Notes: generated by a model from the letters alone, not told the origin. Positions 6,355 to 12,100 are shown, counted from the stretch's first letter. The stretch is DNA of 21,591 nucleotides from a virus (IMGVR_UViG_3300021961_000729:1-21591); one strand, 5' to 3'. Translations and numbers: made by a program.

Positions 6355-7398
6355 TTAGTTTATTAGTTTATTAAATATACCATCGACTCTAATATTATTT
6401 CTTGTTTGTCTTTGGTAATACTTCCTAAAAGTTTTTAAGTCTTCCCAACCATATCGATCTCTAAATTCTTTTTCAGATAAGATATTGCTATCGAAAACTA
6501 AACTGGAAGAAAGTTTTCTAAATGGACTTAGTCCACCTTGCCAAGCAATCCCAAGAGACTTTGCGAGTTTTTGAGTATGATACTTGACCTGGCTTTTAGA
6601 AATATTGAACAACCTATTGTTAGATAGGTTAAGTAATTTTAAACTTTTAATTAATGTGATTACTTCCATTGTAATATCTACAGTTCTAAATCCTGCTATA
6701 GTTTTAACAGACCCTGGTTCAAAGACATTATCATTGTCTAAAGTATTCTGTATGGTCCAAGTATTATTTTTGAAATCATCATAACAGGCAGCCAACAGCT
6801 CATTGGTTCTGGCTCCAGAAACTAATGCTAAAGAATATAAAGTTTTATATTTTAAATTAGACTCAGATTGAATTAGTAATTTAGCATCTTGAACTGTTGT
6901 ATAAAATTCATTTTTAATTTTATTTTTTTTACTGGTAGGCACCTTAGTTCTATAATCTAATATCTTAACACAATCCCCAATGTCATAATCTAAGTCTCTG
7001 ATGTACTTTATAATCATTCTAAAGACAGCAATAATATCTTTATAAGTTTTGGCAGACAAAGGCTGCATAGTGGTGCGAGAAACCGCCATAGAAAGCTTTT
7101 TAAGGTAGTTGTTTAAGAAATCTGAGTATTTGTATGTATTAATTGGAACGTTAAAAATTAGGGGTTCTATGTGGCAGGAAACGATTTCTTGGTATCTTTG
7201 TCCAGTATGTTTCTTAATTATGCCATTGTTTACTTGGTTCTCTATATTTTTGTTAAATAAATTAAAAGCTTGTGTAAAATCTATAGTGCTTGGTTTGGTT
7301 GTCCAGGCGATCGCTTGATCTTTAGTATCAAATGACGCGAGGGTCTTGCGACCCTCATCGTATACTTTGTATTTGGTTCCGTTTTTTCTAATAAACAT
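6355..7398 (-). CDS. int: tyrosine integrase
   Basis: 347 residues. The N-terminus has an arm-binding-type beta region (KYKVYDEGRKTLASFDT), followed by a SAM-like core-binding domain (about 40-150) and the catalytic domain. Catalytic residues: Arg197 (VSGARTNELL), Lys232 (GSVKTIAGFRTVDI), Arg294 (LSPFRKLSS) and nucleophile Tyr327 (WEDLKTFRKYYQR). The HxxR box reads SPFR, with Ser291 for His, and the second His is Trp318, as in Cre. It would catalyse site-specific integration and excision, implying a temperate phage. It is packed between coding genes with no gap for an adjacent attP. The adjacent regulator is co-directional. Confidence 0.88.
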   Translation of the reverse strand: MFIRKNGTKYKVYDEGRKTLASFDTKDQAIAWTTKPSTIDFTQAFNLFNKNIENQVNNGIIKKHTGQRYQEIVSCHIEPLIFNVPINTYKYSDFLNNYLKKLSMAVSRTTMQPLSAKTYKDIIAVFRMIIKYIRDLDYDIGDCVKILDYRTKVPTSKKNKIKNEFYTTVQDAKLLIQSESNLKYKTLYSLALVSGARTNELLAACYDDFKNNTWTIQNTLDNDNVFEPGSVKTIAGFRTVDITMEVITLIKSLKLLNLSNNRLFNISKSQVKYHTQKLAKSLGIAWQGGLSPFRKLSSSLVFDSNILSEKEFRDRYGWEDLKTFRKYYQRQTRNNIRVDGIFNKLIN

Positions 7399-7718
7399 TA
7401 GTCTTCAGTTCTGTCGTGAATTGCTACTGGACTACTAGAGCCTTGTAGTTTTTCTACAGCATCACAAAATCTAGCATCAGAAGAATAAGCAAAGTTACCA
7501 CCAAACATAAACCATTTACCTTTACGAGTTTCTTTAAGTGGAACTATCTTTGCTGTATTAGGTAAGTTACCTTCTACAAGTAATGCAGCAGGAATTTTTT
7601 TCTCTGGTTCAAAAGGACCAGGAACATTTACAAGACACAATTCGTGTGTCTTAGATGAAATTCCTCCATTTGTGCAATCACCTAAATTCCATTTATATAT
7701 GTTTACGTGTAATCCCAT
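7398..7718 (-). CDS. conserved phage hypothetical protein
   Basis: 106 residues, beginning MGLHVNIYKWNLGDCTNGGI and containing LCLVNVPGPFEP and WFMFGGNFAYSSDARF. This resembles a small protein found in many environmental phages with the same order of CTNGGIS, vNVdGPFEP and MFGGNY.ySSDsRF elements. No catalytic site is evident; a small globular beta protein is likely. It overlaps the integrase start by one base, so the two are coupled. Function unknown. Confidence 0.7.
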   Translation of the reverse strand: MGLHVNIYKWNLGDCTNGGISSKTHELCLVNVPGPFEPEKKIPAALLVEGNLPNTAKIVPLKETRKGKWFMFGGNFAYSSDARFCDAVEKLQGSSSPVAIHDRTED

Positions 7719-7720
7719 GG

Positions 7721-7948
7721 TTATATTCCTCCTTGTGCTGATTGTTTAAGATTAAATTCGGCAGTACATTTTTTACAACTAAATAATGGATTAGACTCAC
7801 ACTCAATTAGTTCTGTAAGTTTTAAAACTGGTTTATCAAAAACCCAGTTACCATTTTCTGATTGTGAAAATGTATCTGTAAATCTAACATCAATCCCATC
7901 TGGGTGATAAGTTAGATTATCACTTTTACATTCTGGACATTTTATCAT
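7721..7948 (-). CDS. zinc-ribbon protein
   Basis: 75 residues with Cys4/Cys7 (MIKCPECKSDN) and Cys58/Cys61 (FSCKKCTAEFN), the two knuckles of a zinc ribbon split by a beta-rich insert. A strong GGGAGGAAT lies five bases before the ATG, inside the end of the small membrane-protein gene. Zinc ribbons like this bind nucleic acid or proteins; no specific family is recognised. Two bases separate it from the following gene. Confidence 0.65.
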   Translation of the reverse strand: MIKCPECKSDNLTYHPDGIDVRFTDTFSQSENGNWVFDKPVLKLTELIECESNPLFSCKKCTAEFNLKQSAQGGI

Positions 7949-7949
7949 T

Positions 7950-8063
7950 TTATATTCCTCCCTGTGTTGACCATTGATGTAATATTCCTAAACCTATTGC
8001 AACAAAACCTAGTACAAAAATTATGTAAAGAACTAAGTATTGTTTGAAAGTTGGTTTTTTCAT
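7950..8063 (-). CDS. small single-pass membrane protein (37 residues)
   Basis: ATG at 8063-8061 overlaps the previous gene's TAA by one base (TAATG) and the gene stops at 7950. The product, MKKPTFKQYLVLYI and onward, has one membrane helix (about 9-29, including IIFVLGFVAIGLGIL) and a short tail HQWSTQGGI whose codons double as the ribosome site of the next gene. Positive N-terminus predicts N-in topology. Exact fit between two genes and the coupled start support it as real. A membrane-associated early function such as superinfection exclusion is possible but unsupported. Confidence 0.6.
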   Translation of the reverse strand: MKKPTFKQYLVLYIIFVLGFVAIGLGILHQWSTQGGI

Positions 8064-8551
8064 TAGGCTTTTTTCTTTAGTCTTCTTGAACCAAATATTT
8101 TACCTGCTTCCAACTTCCAGTATTCGATGGGACCACCAATACAACTTTCTGTTAATGAGAACCCTACATCTTCTGCAATGTAGCAATTGTAAATCGGTGT
8201 GTTTCCAAATTCTACAATCATGTAATCACCAACACTTGTACTTCTGTGTCCGTAAGTTTTGCCTTTGATAACTGGTAAATCTTTTTTAACAGTTATGTTA
8301 GGACTTTTGTCTACGTTGAAGTCGTACTGTCGACCAATTGCATCACCGTTACTCCAACTGTCTTCGATGTTTTGTGTGGCTCTCCAAACATCTTCAAGTA
8401 CAGCTTTAACATCTACAGTTTCATCTGATAAATATTTTTTATAAGTGTCAGTTGGTTCATAGTTTGGGTCATAGTTTGCAATGTAAACTGGTTCATCTTC
8501 GAACGCAGCATGTATGACTTGTATGTTTGTTATTTTTAAGTTTGCTGTCAT
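8063..8551 (-). CDS. conserved phage hypothetical (YodL-like C-terminal motif)
   Basis: 162 residues. The N-terminal half (IQVIHAAFEDEPVYIANYDP) is followed by an acidic helical region and a C-terminal element GHRSTSVGDYMIVEFGNT then CYIAEDVGFSL. The RSxSVGD-x(n)-GF pattern resembles YodL/antirestriction-associated domains in phages and conjugative elements, where the role is unsettled. The C-terminus is very basic (GSRRLKKKA). Starts in TAATG overlap with the upstream zinc protein and preceded by GGAG. The family link is a guess from a short motif. Confidence 0.6.
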   Translation of the reverse strand: MTANLKITNIQVIHAAFEDEPVYIANYDPNYEPTDTYKKYLSDETVDVKAVLEDVWRATQNIEDSWSNGDAIGRQYDFNVDKSPNITVKKDLPVIKGKTYGHRSTSVGDYMIVEFGNTPIYNCYIAEDVGFSLTESCIGGPIEYWKLEAGKIFGSRRLKKKA

Positions 8552-8787
8552 TATTGTACTCCTATGTTTTTTTCATATTGATACATTGGAAAAATTTTCT
8601 CATTCCAATCAGAAACTTTGATTGCATCAAATTTTTCAACTAAATTATTGTAACCGTATCTAACTCCTCTGTGAGCAGCGCATTGAATGTTACAATAAAT
8701 ACCACCATAAGTATCTTGGTCTTTAGTAAAAGCAGTACCGCAATACTCACAAGCATTAACATTTGGTTTCTGTTTGTGTATATCCAT
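8551..8787 (-). CDS. small zinc-finger protein
   Basis: 78 residues from the ATG at 8787, which I prefer over upstream in-frame ATGs (8838, 8802). GGAG at 8800-8797 sits nine bases upstream, and the longer start would overlap the operator-like palindrome at 8832. It holds Cys13/Cys16 and Cys32/Cys36 (ACEYCGTAFTK, IYCNIQCAAHRG), a C-x2-C-x15-C-x3-C motif of exactly the spacing in the HNH protein. The C-terminal part is helical with aromatic residues. First gene after a non-coding gap, so probably the first gene of a separately promoted leftward message. Confidence 0.65.
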   Translation of the reverse strand: MDIHKQKPNVNACEYCGTAFTKDQDTYGGIYCNIQCAAHRGVRYGYNNLVEKFDAIKVSDWNEKIFPMYQYEKNIGVQ

Positions 8788-8960
8788 ATTTTTTTTCTCC
8801 ATTGTTAGTTGATTACCTTCTAACATAGTTATTGACATTTAGTCAACAGGTATCTGTGATTGTTTATCAAGAAATGTTACGAAATATTTTTAAAAAAGTA
8901 CAAAGAACCCTTAGCAAGTAAATGAATTTTTACAAGTTGTGCGCTACTTTTTAAGAAAAC
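8788..8960 (-). promoter_or_regulatory. intergenic region with leftward promoter candidate
   Basis: A 173-base gap in the leftward gene series, the only sizeable one between 5108 and 10641. It is AT-rich, holds the TTGAC-N5-GTCAA palindrome at 8832-8846, and read leftward offers TTGACT as a -35-like element within that palindrome. No convincing -10 at 17 bases is seen, so the exact promoter is uncertain. No strong terminator for the upstream genes is apparent. Confidence 0.45.
8832..8846. promoter_or_regulatory. operator-like palindrome, copy A (TTGACATTTAGTCAA)
   Basis: Perfect 5-bp inverted repeat TTGAC/GTCAA around ATTTA. The same arrangement occurs at 14831-14845 and, with one mismatch, at 11866-11880, always upstream of a leftward gene. 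The left half doubles as a -35-like TTGAC on either strand, so a bound repressor would block RNA polymerase. Confidence 0.6.
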
Positions 8961-9158
8961 TTAGTATTCTAGTTGTTTTCTTTGGTCCTGTAGCTGGACT
9001 ATATCCACTAACTTTTCGTTAGCTTGTTTAGCAAGAGCCAGAGTATTTACTGGATAATACCCCATTTTATTTTTTTCCTTGCTTATCCTTGAGAGAAGAT
9101 TTTTCCTTTGCTTTTCTGCTTGAATGATCTTCTCTGTTAGCTGCTGGTATATCGACAA
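8961..9158 (-). CDS. small helical protein with TTG start
   Basis: 65 residues, helical and charged (YQQLTEKIIQAEKQRKNLL, later LVDIVQLQDQRKQLEY), probably a coiled coil. The start is TTG at 9158, eight bases after an excellent AAAGGAGGT (9175-9167), which makes this start convincing even though it lies 92 bases inside the upstream gene in another frame. Function unknown. It is the last gene before the non-coding gap with operator copy A. Confidence 0.65.
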   Translation of the reverse strand: MSIYQQLTEKIIQAEKQRKNLLSRISKEKNKMGYYPVNTLALAKQANEKLVDIVQLQDQRKQLEY

Positions 9159-9333
9159 TCTGGTTTACCTCCTTTACGGTTGATTTAATAAATCGTAAAT
9201 CATCTTGTTTAACAACGCAGCTTGCGTTATCTGGTGGAGTTTGCATCAGAGCTAATTGCTCAACAGAATTAGAAGTGGTTTCAAAAGAAACGGTACATTC
9301 ATAGTCCCATCTTTTTACAAATTTATTCACCAT
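9067..9333 (-). CDS. hypothetical protein overlapping the next gene
   Basis: 88 residues. The N-terminal part looks folded (RWDYECTVSFETTSNSVEQL), while the last 30 residues are Lys/Ser rich and low in complexity (SSRKAKEKSSLKDKQGKK), as expected where the reading frame is constrained by the overlapping gene at 9158. Starts with ATG overlapping the DUF3310 gene by 11 bases. No family recognised. Confidence 0.55.
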   Translation of the reverse strand: MVNKFVKRWDYECTVSFETTSNSVEQLALMQTPPDNASCVVKQDDLRFIKSTVKEVNQIVDIPAANREDHSSRKAKEKSSLKDKQGKK

Positions 9334-9577
9334 ATTCTATTTCTAGTATGATTTTTAAACATTGTATAGCTTTTTTAATATCCTGCGCACCATTCTTTTG
9401 TTTATGTCTGCAAGTATATTTTATAATATTTCCTTCTAACCAAGGTAATTTATTTCTTACATTAAATTCTGCGGGTTGAATAACAAAACCCTGGTAATGT
9501 GTTCCACCTTCCTGGGTCTGTAATGATTTTAAAGAATTGTTATGCTTCTTGCGGTCGCTGGTATTCTTGCTATCCAT
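9323..9577 (-). CDS. DUF3310-family protein
   Basis: 84 residues with the DUF3310 signature in order: GGTHYQGFVIQPAEF (about 24-38), LPWLEGNIIKYTCRHKQKNG (about 44-63) and DIKKAIQCLKIILEIEYG. The family is widespread in phages and sometimes labelled nucleotide-kinase-like, without proven biochemistry; it resembles small all-helical MazG-like folds. The charged N-terminus (SKNTSDRKKHNN) is encoded in a 49-base overlap with the LexA-like gene. It lies in the early leftward recombination and DNA-metabolism block. Confidence 0.85.
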   Translation of the reverse strand: MDSKNTSDRKKHNNSLKSLQTQEGGTHYQGFVIQPAEFNVRNKLPWLEGNIIKYTCRHKQKNGAQDIKKAIQCLKIILEIEYGE

Positions 9578-9741
9578 TTTCTTTTTTCTAAATTTAAAAC
9601 AATTTTGTGAACGTGAGACCTAGTCTTCATATTATGCGCCACCATGATCTCTTGATACGATGGCGCATACCCGTGTTTTTCAATATACGATTTAATCCAT
9701 TGATAGATTTTACTATGTTGTTGAGTTAAACCGTATTTCAT
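9529..9741 (-). CDS. LexA-type winged-helix DNA-binding protein
   Basis: 70 residues matching only the N-terminal DNA-binding domain of LexA: LTQQHSKIYQWIKSYIEKHG, YAPSYQEIMVAHNMKTRSHV (recognition helix) and LEKRKWIARIPATARSITI (wing). There is no autoproteolysis domain, so it cannot respond to RecA by self-cleavage. It might compete with host LexA for operators or act as a small phage regulator. It is flanked by recombination genes and overlaps DUF3310 by 49 bases. Confidence 0.8.
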   Translation of the reverse strand: MKYGLTQQHSKIYQWIKSYIEKHGYAPSYQEIMVAHNMKTRSHVHKIVLNLEKRKWIARIPATARSITIL

Positions 9742-9743
9742 AT

Positions 9744-10043
9744 TTAAATAAAGTCTTCCGCTGCAGCTGCACTATAGGCAGGCTTAGGCGCAAAACCTTG
9801 TTTCTTATTGGTATCAGTTTGAGTAATTGTAATCTTAACTGAACCATCTTCTTGTTTATAACCCGAAGCTTGGCACCAAACATCTTGACCATTTAATTTA
9901 ATGGTAAAATTCTTAGGAACCATAGTGCCTTTTTTCGACATATGATTAACTAAGACCAAGTCTGGATGTTTTTCCTCGGTTTTTTTAGGATTTTTCTGCA
10001 TTGTAAATGAGCAGACATATCCTGGTTTTGGATTAAATGACAT
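9744..10043 (-). CDS. putative single-strand DNA-binding-like protein
   Basis: 99 residues, beta-rich (PGYVCSFTMQKN, KNFTIKLNGQDVWCQASGY, SVKITITQTD) with a disordered Ala-rich tail ending AAAAEDFI. A small beta-barrel-like core plus an acidic/aromatic-aliphatic tip recalls SSB proteins, whose tip recruits partner enzymes. It is preceded by GGAGGA and overlaps the Rad52-like candidate by 11 bases, a usual place for a phage SSB. There is no clear OB-fold signature by eye, so the call depends on context and tail shape. Confidence 0.45.
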   Translation of the reverse strand: MSFNPKPGYVCSFTMQKNPKKTEEKHPDLVLVNHMSKKGTMVPKNFTIKLNGQDVWCQASGYKQEDGSVKITITQTDTNKKQGFAPKPAYSAAAAEDFI

Positions 10044-10641
10044 TATTGTCCTCCAATTGTTGTTGTTTCACCTGTATTTCTGCAAAAAAATCTTTTGCAT
10101 AGCCAGGGTTTTCTTTTGATAAAGCTTCTAAGAAGTTTGCATACTTGCCTATCAGTTTATCAAAACTGGTTTTATCTTTAGCAGATAAAATATTTTTTCT
10201 AACTTCATCTTTAATAGATGTAACATTAGTTTGTGGTTTAGTTGTTGGTTGTGTTTTTATTTTTGATTTTACTTTTTTTAAATCTAATTCTTCAAATGAT
10301 AAAACATCTCCATGTAACTGGAGAGCTTTTAAAATAGCTCTATCGATTGCGCGCTTTTCTGCAACAGCTACAAAGTATGCAAATCCATTATTATCTGGAT
10401 GCGCTTCTCCTAAGCTTGAATATTTTTTATTAGTATGTTTAATAGTTGCAGTACCTTTGCAAACAATAAAACGAATTTTACCATCAGCTACTTTAAGATC
10501 AACGTCTGTTTCAATACCATAATAATTAGCCATCTTTTCAATATCTTTATGATACAAAGCAACTTTGCCATTATCTAAATGATAACATTGATTATCGTTA
10601 ATTAATTGTTCTAAGTATTGTTTGGGAGTTATATTATTCAT
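10033..10641 (-). CDS. putative single-strand annealing recombinase (Rad52/Sak-like)
   Basis: 202 residues. Residues about 56-120 hold KIRFIVCKGTATIKHTN, SSLGEAHPDNN and AYFVAVAEKRAIDRAILKAL with LHGDVLSFEEL. The beta hairpin followed by an A-E-K/T-R-A-x2-R-A helix is the pattern of Rad52/Sak-type annealing proteins and related phage proteins. The C-terminal third is a Lys/Thr linker and helical tail. It is downstream of a RecB-like exonuclease and upstream of a small SSB-like protein, an exonuclease-annealase-SSB order that supports recombination. No Shine-Dalgarno precedes the ATG; instead a stem-loop ends 12 bases upstream. Confidence 0.55.
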   Translation of the reverse strand: MNNITPKQYLEQLINDNQCYHLDNGKVALYHKDIEKMANYYGIETDVDLKVADGKIRFIVCKGTATIKHTNKKYSSLGEAHPDNNGFAYFVAVAEKRAIDRAILKALQLHGDVLSFEELDLKKVKSKIKTQPTTKPQTNVTSIKDEVRKNILSAKDKTSFDKLIGKYANFLEALSKENPGYAKDFFAEIQVKQQQLEDNNVI

Positions 10642-10653
10642 AATTAGTTAGTG

Positions 10654-10691
10654 CTGTGGGATGTTAGAAAATGAAAAAAAACACCCCACAG
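10654..10691 (-). promoter_or_regulatory. stem-loop in the leader of the annealing-protein gene
   Basis: Inverted repeat CTGTGGGATGTT (10654-10665) / AACACCCCACAG (10680-10691) with a 14-base loop. In the leftward RNA all 12 positions pair, one as G-U; in the rightward RNA the same position is an A-C mismatch, so the structure fits the leftward transcript. It lies 12 bases before the ATG at 10641, where no ribosome site is visible, so it may control translation or mRNA stability. There is no U-run directly after it, so it is not a standard terminator. Confidence 0.5.
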
Positions 10692-10694
10692 ATC

Positions 10695-10775
10695 AGAGCC
10701 AGATGTAATGTTAACTAACCAAGGGAGAGAGATAATTATTAGAAAACATAAACTAATAATTATTCTGTTGGCTCT
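10695..10775 (-). other. nested inverted repeats in the 175-base gap between exonuclease and annealing protein
   Basis: AGAGCCA (10695-10701) pairs with TGGCTCT (10769-10775) and encloses a perfect 11-bp inverted repeat ATAATTATTAG / CTAATAATTAT (10732-10742, 10753-10763) with a 10-base loop. With the adjacent stem-loop at 10654-10691 this gap seems to be a structured leader or processing region in the leftward message. A 68-codon frame crosses it, but I regard that as fortuitous. Confidence 0.4.
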
Positions 10776-10816
10776 AATTTTGTTATTACCAAAATTATAT
10801 TTACTTTTAAATAAAT

Positions 10817-11482
10817 TTATTTGGTAGATATTAAAAGGTTTTCGTTCCATAATTGTTCTGCTACTGGTTTGTGTTCTTCATCCCATTTAAAATTAGATAA
10901 ATCTAAATTTACATCATTGGTCCACAAGTGAGTGCCACAATGTCTTTCCGCCAGGCGCTCCCTTCGTAAACATGTTTGCCTAATTTTAAGTGCAATTTTT
11001 TTTAAGTAATCTGGTTGAAGTTGAGGACAATTTTCTTTTGTATAAATTTTATATCCATCTTCATTAACCATTAATAGATAAGGTTCAAGTTTAGTTGCAA
11101 AATAATAAAAAGCAGTTTGTAAATAATAATCATCAAAAGGTTTTAATTGAACAATACTAAAACTTGGTGAGCCATCTGATTTATATTTACCTGTTCTTTT
11201 TCTCCATTTAGTTTTAATTTCAATAAATTTTGTATCATCACATAAATCTATTTGACCCGATACTGGAAGTTTACATCCAGGAAATTTATGTTTAACTGGT
11301 TTTTCTGCAAGGATGTTGCCTGATAAACCTATTTCCTCAATACCTTTAATCGTTTGTTCTAATACTTGTAATAAATTTTCTTTATTGTTTTTATATTCAT
11401 ATTCATCAAACTCATTTAATGGTTTGTAAGTATCATAAGCTGCAGTTGCTAATTTAAATATTTCTTCTTTTTTAGCTGTCAT
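10817..11482 (-). CDS. RecB/Cas4-like PD-(D/E)XK exonuclease, C-terminal catalytic part
   Basis: 221 residues from the ATG at 11482. The catalytic core is complete: Asp79 in SGQIDLCDD, Glu88-x-Lys90 in FIEIKTKW, and a QxxxY motif from Gln122 (YYLQTAFYYF), as in RecB/AddB/lambda-exo-type nucleases. The preceding helical part (KLATAAYDTYKPLNEF, LEQTIKGIEEIG) matches the middle of longer phage RecB-like nucleases, whose N-terminal part is here in the separate gene at 11780-11472. An AGAGGA lies 11 bases before the ATG. The open frame continues upstream of the ATG, leaving a +1 frameshift possible. It probably resects DNA ends for the annealing protein. Confidence 0.75.
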   Translation of the reverse strand: MTAKKEEIFKLATAAYDTYKPLNEFDEYEYKNNKENLLQVLEQTIKGIEEIGLSGNILAEKPVKHKFPGCKLPVSGQIDLCDDTKFIEIKTKWRKRTGKYKSDGSPSFSIVQLKPFDDYYLQTAFYYFATKLEPYLLMVNEDGYKIYTKENCPQLQPDYLKKIALKIRQTCLRRERLAERHCGTHLWTNDVNLDLSNFKWDEEHKPVAEQLWNENLLISTK

Positions 11483-11780
11483 CGAATTTAGTGTCCTCTG
11501 TTTTAAAAAATTGTTTTTTATTTTTATTATAAATTTTCTTTGCAAATATTTGTGCTACTGCTTGACCTATTGTTGCGCCTGCAATCATTTTAGCATTTGG
11601 TTTAAAATCAGCTCTCTCTTTTTCTGTTAAAAAAAAATATTTAAAACAAAATATATCATCTGTTAAATTTATTTGAGAAGGTGAATGATGGTTCCATTTA
11701 TAAAATATAGACCAATCTGGAAGCTCTGTTTCTATGTTTGATTTCTTTAAAATTTCTTTTAATTTATTTTCAACATTCAT
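11472..11780 (-). CDS. RecB-like exonuclease, N-terminal part (split gene)
   Basis: 102 residues containing HHSPSQINLTDDIFCFKYFF and ADFKPNAKMIAGATIGQAVA. In phage RecB-like nucleases the conserved start is SxSQINLF...KYxY followed by NPAMxxGTAVE, so this is the expected N-terminal domain with the conserved helix that lines the active site. The frame ends at 11472, 11 bases past the start of the catalytic part in another frame. Either two subunits assemble one enzyme, ribosomes shift frame in the A/T-rich overlap, or this is a mutation or sequencing error. No Shine-Dalgarno is visible before ATG 11780. Confidence 0.65.
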   Translation of the reverse strand: MNVENKLKEILKKSNIETELPDWSIFYKWNHHSPSQINLTDDIFCFKYFFLTEKERADFKPNAKMIAGATIGQAVAQIFAKKIYNKNKKQFFKTEDTKFDDS

Positions 11781-11829
11781 TAAACAAACTAATAACCAAA
11801 TGAAAACTATCAGTAAACAATAAATGAAA

Positions 11830-11854
11830 TATATTCGCTTGCTGAGTGAATATA
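11830..11854. promoter_or_regulatory. 25-bp pseudo-palindromic operator candidate
   Basis: TATATTC at the left and GAATATA at the right are perfect inverted arms; inside, CTT/GAG positions continue partial symmetry around a GC-richer centre (GCTTGCTGAG). The size, imperfect symmetry and position over promoter-like elements suit an XRE/Cro dimer site. I saw only one copy. Confidence 0.5.
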
Positions 11855-11865
11855 ATTTAATTTGT

Positions 11866-11880
11866 TTGCCAATTTGTCAA
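11866..11880. promoter_or_regulatory. operator-like palindrome, copy C (TTGCCAATTTGTCAA)
   Basis: Differs from the perfect TTGAC-N5-GTCAA form by one base (C for A in the left arm). It lies between the divergent genes, 20 bases before the Cro-like start codon, and its right arm read leftward is a consensus -35 TTGACA. Confidence 0.5.
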
Positions 11881-11899
11881 AAAGAATTATAAGCAAAAT

Positions 11900-12100
11900 A
11901 TGCAACTTAATAAATTTAGAATTTCTAAAAAACTAACCTACAAAGGTTTAGCTGATCTGATTGGTTTACAAAGTAAAACTGCATCCAGTACCGTTCATCG
12001 TTGGTGTACTGGTTCTAGAATACCTAGACCTAAAATGTTGGATAAAATAAAAGCAGCTACAAAAAATAAAGTAACTATAAAAGATTTTTATGAAGTTTAA
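11900..12100 (+). CDS. Cro-like XRE HTH regulator
   Basis: 66 residues, almost entirely one HTH domain: NKFRISKKLTYKGLADLIGL, then SSTVHRWCTGSRIPRPKMLD (recognition helix VHRWCTGSR) and AATKNKVTIKDFYEV. It is the first rightward gene from the divergent control region, the position of cro in lambdoid phages, and is small enough to be only a DNA-binding dimer. It overlaps the next gene by 11 bases. It may bind the nearby palindromes and oppose the XRE regulator encoded near the integrase. Confidence 0.8.
   Translation: MQLNKFRISKKLTYKGLADLIGLQSKTASSTVHRWCTGSRIPRPKMLDKIKAATKNKVTIKDFYEV

Larger units (their letters stand above)
11781..11899. promoter_or_regulatory. divergent control region (early genetic switch candidate)
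   Basis: The 119-base AT-rich gap separates the leftward recombination/integration unit from the rightward Cro-like unit. Leftward, TTGACA at 11880-11875 can act as a -35 with TATATT about 20 bases on; rightward, TATAAT is present at 11851-11856 without a good -35. The two palindromes listed separately overlap these elements, so a bound regulator could influence both directions. Confidence 0.6.

Noticed and set aside
6355-7400. tRNA-like sequence or attP next to the integrase
   Set aside because: I looked for T-arm (GGTTC) and 3'-end patterns around int and in the gaps; the few GGTTCAAA matches lie inside genes without a cloverleaf.
10145-10522. 125-codon rightward frame opposite the annealing-protein gene
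   Set aside because: Antisense shadow of a better supported gene, low-complexity Ser/Phe/Leu composition, no coupled neighbours.
10644-10850. 68-codon leftward frame with one hydrophobic segment in the gap after the exonuclease
   Set aside because: It begins inside the exonuclease end, has no ribosome site, and its hydrophobic stretch is made by the AT-rich inverted repeats; a structured non-coding region explains it better.
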